A stretch of DNA of 64,000 bases, taken from Phoronis australis (Eukaryota; Phoronida; Phoronidae). A program made the position numbers and the translations under genes. Shown piece after piece: positions 49,247 to 60,779 of this stretch; the first letter of the stretch is position 1; each line of letters starts with the position of its first letter. The stretch covers positions 1,206,688 to 1,270,687 of the forward strand of contig NMRA01000052.1 in NCBI GenBank assembly GCA_002633005.1, in the 5' to 3' direction. The notes beneath the pieces were generated by a model that was not told the DNA's origin, made no database searches, and saw only the letters and a list, made by a program, of their open reading frames with translations.

Positions 49247-50494
49247 AAACCTGCTTTGAGCTGTTAGCAAAAAGCACGACTAGATCACTTAGTACTTTGG
49301 AAATAGAATAATGCTCTGCAACCCTGATCAACCCTTAAAAGGTTGAAACATGTTCCATTTTGGCATACAGTGAAGAAGTTTTTCATCGTAATAAAGCTCT
49401 AATTTCATAGGGAGGCAGAAATTGTGCTCATACTGGTGACATGTCCAATTTTGAGGAAAATATATAAAAGTGACTCTCGGGTGTGATATAATGTGGGGTT
49501 TATGGCATACATGTACCATTCCTAGTCAAATGTGAGTGTGCTTTGTATGGGTATGAGTCAATGACTGAACAATGTCAGTATTGAGTTTCATCTTCTTTAG
49601 AGATGGTTATGTATACTACTGAGACTAACTGAAAGCTCTGTCTCCTATAATGGTGGTTGCTATTTATTACAAGTTGTCAGGGATAAAGAAAGTTTCCTGT
49701 AGCCTATTGACATAGTATTGAATTTGATGGTAAAGCTTTTTCATTTAAGGATTTTATTAAATGTTACAGAACAATAATGAAGAATAATTGAATTCTTACT
49801 TATTATCGTTATGGTTTCCTCTCTATATCTGTCCTCAAACTTAAAATTTTTAACCCTATAAGAAGCTGTTGAAAAAAGGATTCAAATTTTTGGCATTTAG
49901 TTATTACAGTAGTAGGTTCATGCTATCTTGGAGTGCAGGGGCATTCTTTGTTAATGATTGAAATGATTGAAGAGAAGAGTTTTTCCAGTAATGCATTAAC
50001 TAAAGGATTCATTGCACATTGTAAATATCTCGCTCCTGCTCCACCCTGTTCCTTCGTCTCCCTGTTTCCCTCTCCTTTCTCTAGCCACTCCCNCCCTTCT
50101 TTGCTTTTTTTTCTCCCTTTCCTTAAAGTAAAATGTGTCAGTGCCATTAAAATGATTTTTATTTTAGAATATTATACTACTTATCCTAGGAGTCTGGTGT
50201 CATGTGATTTTCTGTTATCATGACTTTATCTAAATCAGAACTTACAAAACGCTTTGTTTATCCATTATTTAATTGTTTGGTTGCCATCGTAAATTGTGCT
50301 GGTTCTGAGGTACAATGTACTGGGGAGAATTGCAATACAATGCTCTGGAATTGCTTGAACCTTAGTGTATCCTATGACCGCATCGTCCACGTTCAGCGTA
50401 AGAACATCAATTGGTTTGATGGTTACAGTGTCGCATTCGGGTAACCAATGTGCCATTTATATGTGCAGTTTTAAACGTATCCACTTTGGTGATT
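49247..50494. other. Intergenic region, no gene seen
   Basis: A+T-rich sequence with a C/T-rich patch near 50035-50125 containing one N at 50093. Open frames are short and unlike known proteins. Confidence 0.55.
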
Positions 50495-50590
50495 TTTACG
50501 TGCCCACACATTTACATGTGGGCGCATTGTGCCGTCATCCCTGTCTGTCGGACGTCCGGCGTCCACTGCTCTATCTCCAAAACCCTTTGA
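50495..50590 (+). repeat. Head of the modular repeat family
   Basis: CGTGCCCACACATTTACATG followed by GGCGCATTGTGCCGTCATCC and TGTCTGTCGGACGTCC matches the head at 36725 and 40969. The body units are missing here. Confidence 0.6.
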
Positions 50591-51632
50591 TATACGTGTA
50601 TGTGTGCATTAAAGGAGAATGCCACCCACCCAAAAACAATCTAGTTTGTATCAATTTAGATCGAGTAGTTCCACTTTATAACAACAAGTACAGCTCTTTT
50701 ACCTCGGCTGACGGCAGACGGAGGTATTGATGTTAACCAATGACACAGAGGTTCGAATGCAGGCTGCTCTGCAGTTCGATGACAGATTATCGCTTGAATT
50801 CATCGTTTTACACCAATAAATCGTCAAAATTTGATTTATAACCCTGATGAGTACATCGAGTTATTGAACAAACGTGTTATTTTATTTCGCTGTTACGGAT
50901 TTTTAAGCATTTGACCTTACCGTAGCCTACAAAGTTTTTTGATAGGCCAATTTACCAAGGTCAGTCGCGGGAGTTTGGGGTCTGTTCGGTGATAAATTCA
51001 AATTATTTGTCCGTGAAATACAGAAGAATATAGCTGTGTCTGTTGCAATTTTACACTTGCGATTTTTTTCAGCTAAACCCACAAAACGCTTGTTATCCCG
51101 GCCAGTGGCTCGGACTAAGTAACCCCGAACAGGCCCATCGCGGCTGGACTGAGACATCACGAACATAAACCAGCCAAAGTTGGAGACTAAACTTCCAGTC
51201 ACGAAAAGACTATACTAATGAGCCAAAGAAAGAAGAGCACGTGATTATTTTGGTGAATTAGCCGCGAAATTTCAAATCTACTTACCAACTCGTCGGGGGC
51301 GGCGAATTGCCGGTCAGGTTCATTAGCGACCCTTCTACAGATAACCGCCGAGGCAAAAGTTGTATAGTAACAATGGTTCGAATAATGTATATGAATATCT
51401 AAATAAAGATTCCCCTAACATCTGACCATAGAATATAATGAAATCGAGTTTCTAAAGCCGGTAACGCAGTGATTTATTGCAGGCTTCTCACATCATTTGC
51501 GCTCACGAACACTCAAAGGCATTTAAAATTGTTTCTAACGAGACACTGTCTGGCAGACTTTGTTTCAGCTTTATATCAGAATAATTCATTTTGAGACGGA
51601 ACGCACAATAATAAACGTCAACGGGGCAACTC

Positions 51633-51936
51633 GCCAATCCAGACTTAGACGACTCATCCGACGAAGACTTCACAGGACGCCCGTTCGAACCGGAATACAC
51701 TGATCAAGAAATAATAGAGAGGCTCCGTGAACGTGCACAGACAAGAGATCACATAGATAGTTCTGAAAATCGTTTGAATGATTTGTCATGGTGTCAGTGA
51801 GCTAACTCAGTGAACAATGCTGGAAACGACTGACGCTTGCGTTTGCTGCCACGAAATTCCGCAAAGGAGACGCCTTCTTGGAGAAGCGCAGATGTGTCTC
51901 ACGGACCAACCTGATTTTGCACCGCATCTAAACTGA
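51633..51936 (+). pseudogene. P2X7-like C-terminal (P2RX7_C-type) domain relic
   Basis: One frame gives an acidic stretch then RPFEPEYTDQEIIERLRERA and ENRLNDLSWC. After a frame break, the next frame gives ETTDACVCCHEIPQRRRL, then MCLTDQPDFAPHLN and a stop. The order (FEP motif, LSWC, CVCCHEIP, C-TD-P-F) is that of the zinc-binding cytosolic domain of P2X7, which occurs alone in many invertebrate proteins and transposon-associated genes. The segment between LSWC and ETTDAC, where further Cys belong, is broken by stops. It is probably a decayed copy. The assignment rests on motif recognition only. Confidence 0.5.
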
Positions 51937-51939
51937 GGT

Positions 51940-52060
51940 GTGCTTATACGGGAGAGGGATAAAACTCCCCTCCCGTGTAAGACACCTTTTTGTTTTTGTA
52001 GCCAAACAGTGAAATTTCCATGCGTCCTGGTACGTTTCTGGCACTTAACATGTCCCTGGA
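51940..52060 (+). repeat. Short repeat also present at 63350-63440
   Basis: AACTCCCCTCCCGTGTAAGA, then TTTTTGTTTTTGTAGCC and TGCGTCCTGG, resembles TTTCCCTCCTCCCGCGTAAG, TTTTTGTTTTTTGTAGCC and TTTTCCTGG near 63372-63432. Similarity is modest. Confidence 0.35.
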
Positions 52061-52819
52061 GTTGTTCATAAGATAATTAAAAACCCTTTTCGATTTCGTC
52101 ACATGAACTTGGCTCATAAGTTTCGTGAAACCGTTGCGCACATCTGGGTATGAGTCACACCACCAGCAAAAATTTTTGTTGGAACATCTGCTTACACACA
52201 CATTTTTAGCATACGAAAAGTCGTATACGAAAAAGTGTGGTGTGTATACAGGGGTTTAAACAACTACCAAACATTGAAGAGCATAAGGAGCACCCACGGG
52301 GCGTAAAAACTTGAATCCAGCCTCAAGCTGTTAAAGAATGGTTAGTCCGGAAATAAACATGTGTTCTGTCTCGTTACGAGAAAAACTGGCGAACGATGGT
52401 GCTCTCAGCTCATAGTCTATTACTAAAAGCAACAATAAACAATTAAGTATCACTTTATTAAGCTGAATCACGTTGACAACAATTGAAAAACGTCAAATGT
52501 ATCGGGAAACAAATTGTCTGAAAACAGTTTCACGAAACCAAAACACTCTGTAGGCCTACACTGTGGTGAAAAGATATACAGGAGCAGTTCGCAGAGGGAC
52601 ATCTTCGACGTTTGTTTCCAACGCTTGCACTTAGTCAACTGTTGTGTCAATGAGCTTGTCCACCTCTACAATGCAGCATCTCGTTTAGCAGCTCAGTTGG
52701 CACTAAGCCCCCTGAGGCTACCAAGTCCATTCAAAAGACTTACAGCATGCGCAACTCAATTTGTTCCCGGCGTTCATCATGGACTACTTCAAACCTGGCG
52801 ATGTATCCCAGGACCCATT

Positions 52820-52990
52820 TGCATCTCTTGCAATTTTCGAAATAAACGTCCCAATGTGTGAACGCTTGAAACCCGAAGTTCTAACATCAAATAAATGCCC
52901 ATGGGCATGGTCGTTTCGTCGGGTCGGCCTTTCTGCGGAAATTACCAGTAAAGGAAACCTCAGTGGTGCTTATTGCAGGTAGAAAGACGG
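52820..52990. repeat. Solo fragment related to the 55452-56797 element
   Basis: ATAAACGTCCCAATGTGTGA, then ATCAAATAAATGCCCATGGG and TCGTTTCGTCGGGTCGGCC, parallels ATAAACCCCCCACTATCTGG, CCAAATAAACGCCCATGGGC and CGTTTCATCGGGTGGGC near 56604-56722. It is degenerate and lacks termini. Confidence 0.45.
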
Positions 52991-53789
52991 TAGGTATTGA
53001 GGTCGGCACTAGGGCTCCTTAGAAGGCCCATTGAACATCGCACGAGTCCCGCAAGACTTTGTTGTGAAAATACAGCCTCCCCACAATTTCTGGTACTGTA
53101 CACGGTTCGCGAATGCGGTCACTTTGTTAATGTGAGTGCCCCCTTGGTCATTTCTTGTATAGACATAACTTACTTGTTAGAGTGCCATGATCTTCAAACA
53201 GACTCGCGACCAGACCACGGCGACCGCCACAATAGCAATTCTTCGGAAAAGGAGTTTTTTTTCAAAAGTATTACATGTACATGTACACTGTATGATATTG
53301 CGCAAGACCACAATACACCAGTCAAATTCGAGTTACAAACGTGTGGGGTGTAATAGGATGACACGGCATGACAGCTAGATGAGGTAAAAACGTTGCTTGT
53401 CAATTCGCCTGAATATCAGGGTTGCGGCACCACAGTATTTCCCCTAATCAAATCAAAACATATCTTAGTGTACAGAAACTAGTTACCTAAAGAAATCAGC
53501 TATAGAGCTGCTCTTTCAGCGGTGGATTCATCCTAGATCCATCTAAAATGCTTACTACTTCAGAAGTGCCCGCACAATTGATCTCTGGAGTTTTGCCGAT
53601 GAGACACGGAGACTCGAAACGCGTTGATTTTCATAACAGCAATTCACAATGCAAAAAATATATTTTCAGAGTGAACCCCCCCTCATTTTTTTCCAAGTTG
53701 GTTTACTCGGGGTTTACACAAGCTGGCTGGAGTCGTTTTTGTTTTTGTTTTTAATTTTCAGGTCCTGGCCCGAGGGGGGGTTTAAACCC

Positions 53790-54321
53790 CNCACTGGTGT
53801 GCCCCTTAGCGGCAATTTTAGTTCTTTACGTTTTCGAAAGTTCTCCACGGATTTTCATAGAATTAGGCACCTATTAATTAGTGAGATTACGCTATCATTT
53901 CGTTTTCGGGTGGATTCGATGTATTGCACTCCTTAGTGGTCATTTTTACTGTTTTCGATTCTATGTTTGGCGCCCTCCCTACTATCAACCCGGCAAACCA
54001 TTCTATCGATGATTGTGTGCACGTATTTCTTACTGTCGTGCCCATGACGCCGGCTGACGATCAGTGGTTTTCCGACGACTTGGACTCCGTGGCGCCTCCT
54101 AGTGGCAGTTTTGTTTTTGTTTGTGCCCGTGGCTTCATCTCCTAAGCCCTCTGCAGGATCCACGCAGAGGATCATTATGAAAATTTGCAGATGTGTTCCT
54201 ACTGATCAGAGCATAACTGACGTGGATTTTCAAACTGGTCCAACTACTGTGGTGCCCCCGAGTGACATTTTTTCGCGTCTTCCGTTGTATCTCCTAAACC
54301 CCTTGCAACATGTTTTTGAAG
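53790..54321 (+). repeat. Modular repeat body units, interrupted by the Penelope insertion
   Basis: Cores at about 53800 (GTGCCCCTTAGCGGCAATTTT), 53930 (CACTCCTTAGTGGTCATTTTT), 54090 (GCGCCTCCTAGTGGCAGTTTT) and 54251 (GTGCCCCCGAGTGACATTTTT), with ACGGATTTTCATAGAATTAG and TCTCCTAAACCC spacers. The array continues after the Penelope insertion at 55129-55260. Confidence 0.7.
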
Positions 54322-54333
54322 TTTTGCAATTGT

Positions 54334-55116
54334 TCACGAAAACAACAACGGATTTAAAACTTGACATGTTTCGGTGTCATTTATTAAACACCATCCTCAG
54401 AAGTCATAATACAGTGGCCACCTAGCTAGGCCCAGCAACAAGTAATGAAGCACAGATACAGTCAGTTACAGGGAGTGACAATGAACTATACCAACAATGA
54501 CAACCTGTGGTGTGTCAGTTGCCTATTGAGATTGGGCTTGCACCAACTGATATGTAAAGCCTCACGAATTTTAAGCTCCTTTGTTGTTACTGCCTGGTCT
54601 ATTATTGCAAAGTCATTGAAAGAGCACTGCTGATAACAATGATTGGAGCTCTGCAGGTGAATATTTACATGTGAATTACTGTCAGAATNNNNNNNNNNNN
54701 NNNNNNNNNNNNNNNNNNNNNNNNNNNNNNNNNNNNNNNNNNNNNNNNNNNNNNNNNNNNNNNNNNNNNNNNNNNNNNNNNNNNNNNNNNNNNNNNNNNN
54801 NNNNNNNNNNNNNNNNNNNGACCAGGCAGTAACAACAAAGGAGCTTAAAATTCGTGAGGCTTTACATATCAGTTGGTGCAAGCCCAATCTCAATAGGCAA
54901 CTGACACACCACAGGTTGTCATTGTTGGTATAGTTCATTGTCACTCCCTGTAACTGACTGTATCTGTGCTTCATTACTTGTTGCTGGGCCTAGCTAGGTG
55001 GCCACTGTATTATGACTTCTGAGGATGGTGTTTAATAAATGACACCGAAACATGTCAAGTTTTAAATCCGTTGTTGTTTTCGTGAACATATGCTGTTACT
55101 TGCTATCATGGAGATC
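54334..55116. mobile_element. Penelope-like element in perfect inverted-repeat form with 12-bp target duplication
   Basis: 54331-54600 is the exact reverse complement of 54820-55088 as far as I can read. Both arms are the PLE 3' end (GIY-YIG C terminus LKIREALHISWCKPNLNRQL, TTHHRLSLLV and UTR). The GIY-YIG frames point outwards and the 131-bp gap lies between. TTTTGCAATTGT flanks the whole unit (54322-54333 and 55117-55128). Only the right arm has a further 28 bases (TATGCTGTTACTTGCTATCA...) that also end the copy at 2268. Inverted pseudo-LTRs and a one-sided short extension are known for Penelope elements. It interrupts the modular repeat. Confidence 0.85.
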
Positions 55117-55128
55117 TTTTGCAATTGT

Positions 55129-55260
55129 CCTATTAACTTGATAGCAGATGGATGGAATCGACTACTACTGTAGTTCCTAATGGCAGTTTTTACGTGTGCG
55201 TTTGTTCTGGAGTTCTTTGACGGATTTTCATAAAATAAGGCAAATGCTTTTGAGAGACGA
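55129..55260 (+). repeat. Modular repeat unit after the Penelope insertion
   Basis: CTACTGTAGTTCCTAATGGC, then AGTTTTTACGTGTGCGTTTG and ACGGATTTTCATAAAATAAG, continues the array broken at 54321. Confidence 0.6.
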
Positions 55261-55451
55261 TGACACCTTCCCATTTTTAGATGGGCTCAATGTCATTCTT
55301 AGCCATCTAATGACTATCCCAATGATACAAATAAACACCCCTCGAAGCACACCATTTGCGTTGCAGTCGTGGGCGCATTTCAACGGTCTGCGTTGCTCTT
55401 GTTTGTTATGTCTCATTGAAGTACAAAGCCAATATCATATCTAATAGTGGA

Positions 55452-56797
55452 ATACCAGCGTGCTTACGGTTACATGTTACCGGGGTTTTCCGTAGATAAG
55501 CCCCAGGGCGTGTACTCGGAAATTGAAATTTTCAGGCATTTTAGTGACACCAATAAACGCCCGGACTTTTATTCGGAAAGGGGGTGTGTAAACGGAAAGT
55601 CGGTATTTTGGCTACGTAAATACCAGCATGATGCGCAATATGTATTTTTGTAAGTGAAACAGACTTCCTGGGTGGATTGGTAGTATCAATTTTTGCAATA
55701 TCTGCCCAGCGGGACAAGAAGAAAATTTAATTTAATGTGCATGACACTTCTAGACCTCCTTGTAACAAAGTTGATAGCACCCAAGGTCGCTTAGTAGAAA
55801 ATCTATCTTCGGCTTGAATACTCCCTCCACGTATTGTGAAAAAATTAACGAATTCGAGCGTGTGAAATTTCGGGGTCGAACGGAGCTCAACACACATTGC
55901 TACCAAGCTTACTTTGACGACAGCCTTCATGCAGCTAGCTGGCCGGTTACGTTCAGTCTGCGGCGGTTCTGTTTTGTGGTGGGTCGGTCATGTTTATAGG
56001 TGTGTCTGTCCCATTTTTGATGCGGCGGTCTCATTTGATCCCGTAGATACTGTTTGAGGTGAGTTGGTCCGATGTGGAGTGCCGGCGGTCACGTTTTGGG
56101 TACGGCGGTCATGTTGTTTCTCACCCGTGTATCAGTAGTGGCTTGAAAACGGCGAGAAAGAATGCACNACGAGAACCTCCTGGAATTTTTATCTTCAGTC
56201 ATGCGGAAAATCCCGCAAGAAATCATTATCACAGCGCTTGAATGTTGTGGCATAGCTGCAAATTGTCTCTACCGTATTCCTCAACGCCCGGATTCGCGAA
56301 CACATGGGGTACAACGCGGGTATCCAAGAGATGGATGGTAAGTCGCGAGATCCCTTCAGCGGCTCGAAGGTGGAAAGAAATTTGGAGGAGCTGGATGAAA
56401 ACATTGACATGAACTGAGTACACGTAGATTAAAAGGTTTCGTGGCTGATTTTTTTATTTAAAACAGTTTTTAATAATTTTATGTTAGTAAATGCATAGCT
56501 CGGCCACACTTTATTAGTTTTTATAATTGAAAACTGTTCCACAAAACTGACTTTGTGACTAAAAGTTGACCCTAAGTGGGCTTTTAAAAGGAAATTTTTC
56601 ACATAAACCCCCCACTATCTGGACACTCGACACGAGAAGTTGCAACACCAAATAAACGCCCATGGGCGTTTATTCTGTATAATTTTCCGAATAAATGCAC
56701 ATGGGCGTTTCATCGGGTGGGCTTATCTACGGAAAACCCCAGTAGTACTAACTGATATGACTTGTTAACCCAGAAGGCGTGCTCATCACGCTGGTAT
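55452..56797. mobile_element. DNA element with CCAGCGTG ends flanked by TA
   Basis: Left ATACCAGCGTG and right CACGCTGGTAT are inverted, and GGGGTTTTCCGTAGATAAGC (near 55481) is repeated inverted near 56725-56744. A TA dinucleotide flanks CCAGCGTG...CACGCTGG. Subterminal blocks (AATAAACGCCCATGGGCGTT, ATTCGGAAAGGGGGTGTGTA) recur at 22290-22700 and 52820-52990. No transposase frame is recognised, so it is non-autonomous. The TA flank would suit a Tc1/mariner-type enzyme, but this is not proven. Confidence 0.68.
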
Positions 56798-58333
56798 GGC
56801 GTGTGTCGTGCTTTGGGGCCTTTATACAATTTCGAAAATAAATCAGTTTCTGGTTTACGAGGCTTATTGAGGATTGCTGATTCAGTAATATCGCGTGAAA
56901 CGAATTAAGGTATGTAACGAAAAATAATTTTTATGTGGTGAGTGTTCTTGCTGAAAATTTTTGTCGAACATTTGCTCACTCCTGTTTTAATTTTCCTGGA
57001 AATATGTAGCTTATTGGTCTTGTGAGGGATCGTGCATATCCATTTAAGTCGCGTGGACAGGTATACAAAAATTCGTGAAAGCTTCACCCCAAAGCAGCAC
57101 CATTTCCAAAAAACACCCTTCCTCACCATGCTTGAAAACACGGGATGCTCATTTTGGATATTCAAAGGGGAAGTAGTGTTGCCCGGCGTCAGAAGATATG
57201 ATATATCGCAGAAATAATTTTGCAAACATTTTTGGAAGAACAATCCAGGTCCGACCCCATGGGTAAATTAAAATCGTATTCGCACGTGTATGTTTGCATG
57301 GCGGTGTAAAGTACCTGTTATATTATTTACAGGACCTCTGAAGTTGGCGCAAATACAGGACCCGTAAGTGTCGCTTTACACCCCCGTGTATTTGAGTGAC
57401 TTCTGTGAAATACACAGGGTACGAACAGTACATCCTATGAATTTGTTTGTATAAATACAGTATACACTCCGGTTAAAACACTACCGGTAGAAATTGGGAT
57501 TGTTAGCAAAAAAGTGGAACCTGAAAGCGCAGTGGCCTCGTTCTTGGCGTTTACGAGCAGACCTTCTTAATCTGAACTGGTTTTAAAAGATACTCTATCG
57601 TGGTTGGGAGATAGCGGTGTCAGGGAGCGGTAAGTCTAGAGGTACCTGACTGGCTTTATCACCGAATGGTGGTTCCCATGATATGGACCAGGTATCAATG
57701 TCCTGTTGACCCAATCCTAAAAGTTTTACCGCTATTGAATTGCAGTTGGTGGCATGAATTTCGTTAATTAAATGGATGCATGTACTTGGCCCGAATTTGA
57801 CTATTAGAGGCATTAACGCCGACATAATCTCTCCTTGGTCAATCTTCAAAAGTTTGATTCCTTAGGATTCCTCTTCAGAAAGCGTGTCTCACACTTCGGG
57901 TGAGTCAATGGACAACTGCGGGTGGGGGCGACTAATCTCGAACCACCGAATGCCAACTTTATGACGCAATGAGGACCATAGTTTAGACCAATGCTCTATT
58001 TTTCCAGAAAATTACCACTTATACAGCAATAGGTGAGAGAAACAGAGTAAAATCACTGAAATATTGTTCAGTATCCTTTTAAAGATGTCACTTGTGATCT
58101 GATTTTAGGTATTAGTTTGAGCAATGAGCTAAATACACCTCTATGTAGCTCATTAGTTTGAGCTAAGAAATAGGCTACTTGCTAGTTAGGAAAAGCTTGC
58201 AGATTGAGGAAGAGCAAGGTTAGCGCCCCGTCTTCAATTCTTGTATGATACGTTTTGTTTCATACGACGTCTCATATGGCATTTCAGTATACGAGTGCAG
58301 AGAAAACATAACATGATTTAAGCATCATGCAAC
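56798..58333. other. Intergenic region, one unassigned open frame
   Basis: No recognised gene. A - strand frame at 57595-57849 (84 codons, no ATG; contains VKFGPSTCIHLINEIHATNC and WEPPFGDKASQVPLDLPLP) has protein-like composition but no family I know. It may be a retroelement or gene relic. Confidence 0.4.
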
Positions 58334-58339
58334 TTTATT
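58334..58339 (-). promoter_or_regulatory. Candidate poly(A) signal of the FN2 gene
   Basis: AATAAA on the - strand, about 20 bases after the FN2 gene stop codon, would give a very short 3' UTR. Confidence 0.6.
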
Positions 58340-58358
58340 TTAATGCCCTCTCAAAAAA

Positions 58359-59807
58359 TTATGCTTCAGGTCCAGCCGGTCCTGGCGGAGTCGGAATTAT
58401 CGCTGGACAGTTTCCCCACAAAAAGTGAAGGTCGTAGGTTGGAGTAGTCGCACACCAGGGTGTGTGGTGGTTCTCCTCCGTGCATTCATAGTGCAATTTT
58501 CCGCTGTATAGAAACGGAAAGAAACAAGTGGCGCCGTTGGAGTTCCCTCCCTTGGTCACAACATTGCTTGTTTCTGGAATACAATAATTTTGATTGGACA
58601 TTTACGTCACTATGATATACAGTATATGCACAACAATGGAACGGTGGTTTTCACAAAAATTATTCTTCAGATTTCTCTCCTTTTTACTATGCATCAAATC
58701 AAAATCGTTTCCTTTCCCTTCAAGAATACAAATATAACCCAGACTTGCACTCTTTTAGTGTTTGTGAAAATTTCGTTTTGACAACTTAAAAGTTCTGCTT
58801 CTGCATTGATCATTACAACTACACGGACCTGTTGCTAAGATCGGTGAAAATAGATTGAAATGTGTTGAAAAGTAGGTCTATGGATTTTGACAGCCAGGTG
58901 TCATTCCTTTAATTCCTTAGGTGAGACTTAGCGGGATCTACTCGAAAGCCTTAATTCTCCTATACCTCTCCCCGGATATGAAACCCATCCGTCTGTTGTC
59001 TTAGTGCTCTAATGAAATCTATTGGAAGTTAAAATGAAAGAAAAGATGAAAATGCCCCTACTTACTGGGATAAACGCAGTTTCCCCATAATCTGTCGCTG
59101 TCGTAATCTGCCGTCACACCACACCACGGTCTGTCATGATTGGTCACAATGCAATCCGTCCAGGGAAGGCCATTGTATGCGAAGGGAAAAACGCAGGGTT
59201 TTTTCCCGCCATTGCCGTCGTAGGTGAAGTTTAATGGATTCCAGTGGTTCTGTCCCCCTGGAAATTGACATCATTTTAGAAATGACATAAAAATTTAGTT
59301 TAACAAGTGCATCTGCTATGATACAAGACTTTCGCAAAATTCACAACTCTTTGCAGTGATTACACAGAAATGCAAGGAAAGCACCAACGTACTTGGGTAC
59401 AGACAGTTTCCCCACAGACGTTCTGCGTCAAAGTTGGCTGTGGTGGCACACCAAGGTCTGTCGTGGTTGTCGTCTATGCATTCGCCAATGGTTTGTCCTT
59501 TGTACACGAACGGGAAAACACACGGCTTGTTTTGTCCATTCCCTCCATAGGTTTGATCACCCCCAGCTGAAAACATGCAAAAGCAAAAGTTGTCCAACTA
59601 ACCCAATTACCGAGTAACATTTCAATTGACATCTGCCCTGAGGAAATGCAACAAGTATAAGTGACACCTCACTACATATAATGTTCCGATAGAAAGAAAT
59701 CGATTTAGTTGTGTTCTGCGTGGATAAGCGCTCCTTAATAATTTTGAATTCCGCTCACTTGAACAGGCGACCAGTGGAATTAGAAGAATAAGTTTAAGCA
59801 GAAACAT
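58359..59807 (-). CDS. Secreted protein of three fibronectin type II modules
   Basis: Four exons on the - strand: 59807-59759, 59566-59393, 59257-59066 and 58573-58359. All internal junctions are GT-AG in phase 1, and the total is 630 nt (209 residues). Exon 1 encodes MFLLKLILLIPLVACS, a clear signal peptide ending at a GTGAGC donor. Each later exon is one FN2 module: PCVFPFVYKG...ECIDDNHDRPWCAT...RLWGNC; PCVFPFAYNG...DCIVTNHDRPWCGV...RLWGNC; TCFFPFLYSG...ECTEENHHTPWCAT...FLWGNC. Each has the four family cysteines and the PF and PWC motifs. A Pro-rich tail (IIPTPPGPAGPEA) ends it. FN2 modules bind collagen/gelatin or phospholipid head groups; FN2-only proteins include vertebrate seminal BSP proteins. 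One-exon-per-module phase-1 design suggests growth by exon duplication. No other domain is seen, and the ligand is unknown. Confidence 0.88.
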
Positions 59808-60355
59808 CGTATCCAGCGGGTGCTTCCTGAGTCTCAACTATAAATATGGTATAATTTTTTGGACCGACGACATCTCTCGACGCTGGCGGTGGCGCGGAAT
59901 GTAGGTGGAGTTGCGCAAGCGCAGCCCAATCTTGGTATCTCCCTGACCCTAGTAGATGCATTGCTTTACACAATCATGTTTTGCATATCGTCTAATAAGT
60001 ACTTGCATCGGTACGTTTTTCCGTATTGATCCAGTTTGGTTCCGCTTAATCTGAGACCACATAAGGGGAATAGTAAATGGCAGTACTCTAAAGGCAAAGG
60101 TAACCTTTTTCATGTCATTTTTAGCAAAAATAGGGTTCGTTGATTATCCCAGACATATTTTTCACTTATTTACTGCTTTTCGTAATTTAATTAATTACTC
60201 GTCGTCTACTCAGGAAGTGAAGTTTTGGGAGGCAAGAATTTTGCGCCAATTTCTTTTCATATAGACTGACTGTGAGAGCAGTGGGGTCAGTCATTGTTCT
60301 ACCTCGGTTGTGATAAGTTCAGTCGTCGTTTGTCCTTCCTTACGAGTCAGTCAAC

Positions 60356-60535
60356 ATGCCACGCTGTTGCTGCGTACTGGGGTGTACTCATTATAGTCTC
60401 ACGTACAGAGGAAGATTTGTCCCACTTGCCGGAGTGTCCCGCGACACACTCCCACTGGAGGGTGATCTGAGCACCCAAACTGCTTACATCCCGCCGTGTG
60501 ACTCCCTCGCCACACACCTGGCACCTTCCAAATAG
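60356..60535 (+). pseudogene. Left-arm THAP start, truncated
   Basis: A 59-codon frame begins MPRCCCVLGCTHYSLTYRG, the CxxxC half of a THAP zinc finger, and then diverges to a stop with no CxxH half. It is a mirror copy of the right-arm THAP start made by the element's inverted arms, not an independent gene. Confidence 0.6.
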
Positions 60536-60779
60536 CTCCAATACAAGTCCACAATAAACTTATCAAACTTAGGCTTCCCGATCTGTACATTGTATGACGA
60601 ACTCTCCTCTTCACTGGGTGTCGAACTGGGCCTGTATCCACTCCCACTACTCAACATCGCTGCAGGGTTGCTTACAGGATCTGGGCTAGAGACAACACCA
60701 CAGGGCGAATCACTGCTAGTTCCCGGAATTGCATGCAATGGGGGTACGTTCGGAGGCACGGGTGACAGTAGATGAAGTG

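Noticed and set aside
54486-54974. Apparent 162-residue protein across the gap
   Set aside because: It joins the two inverted arms of the Penelope insertion through Ns; the left part is antisense of the GIY-YIG region.
59356-59617. Three + strand frames over the FN2 exon
   Set aside because: Antisense shadows of the conserved FN2 module on the - strand.
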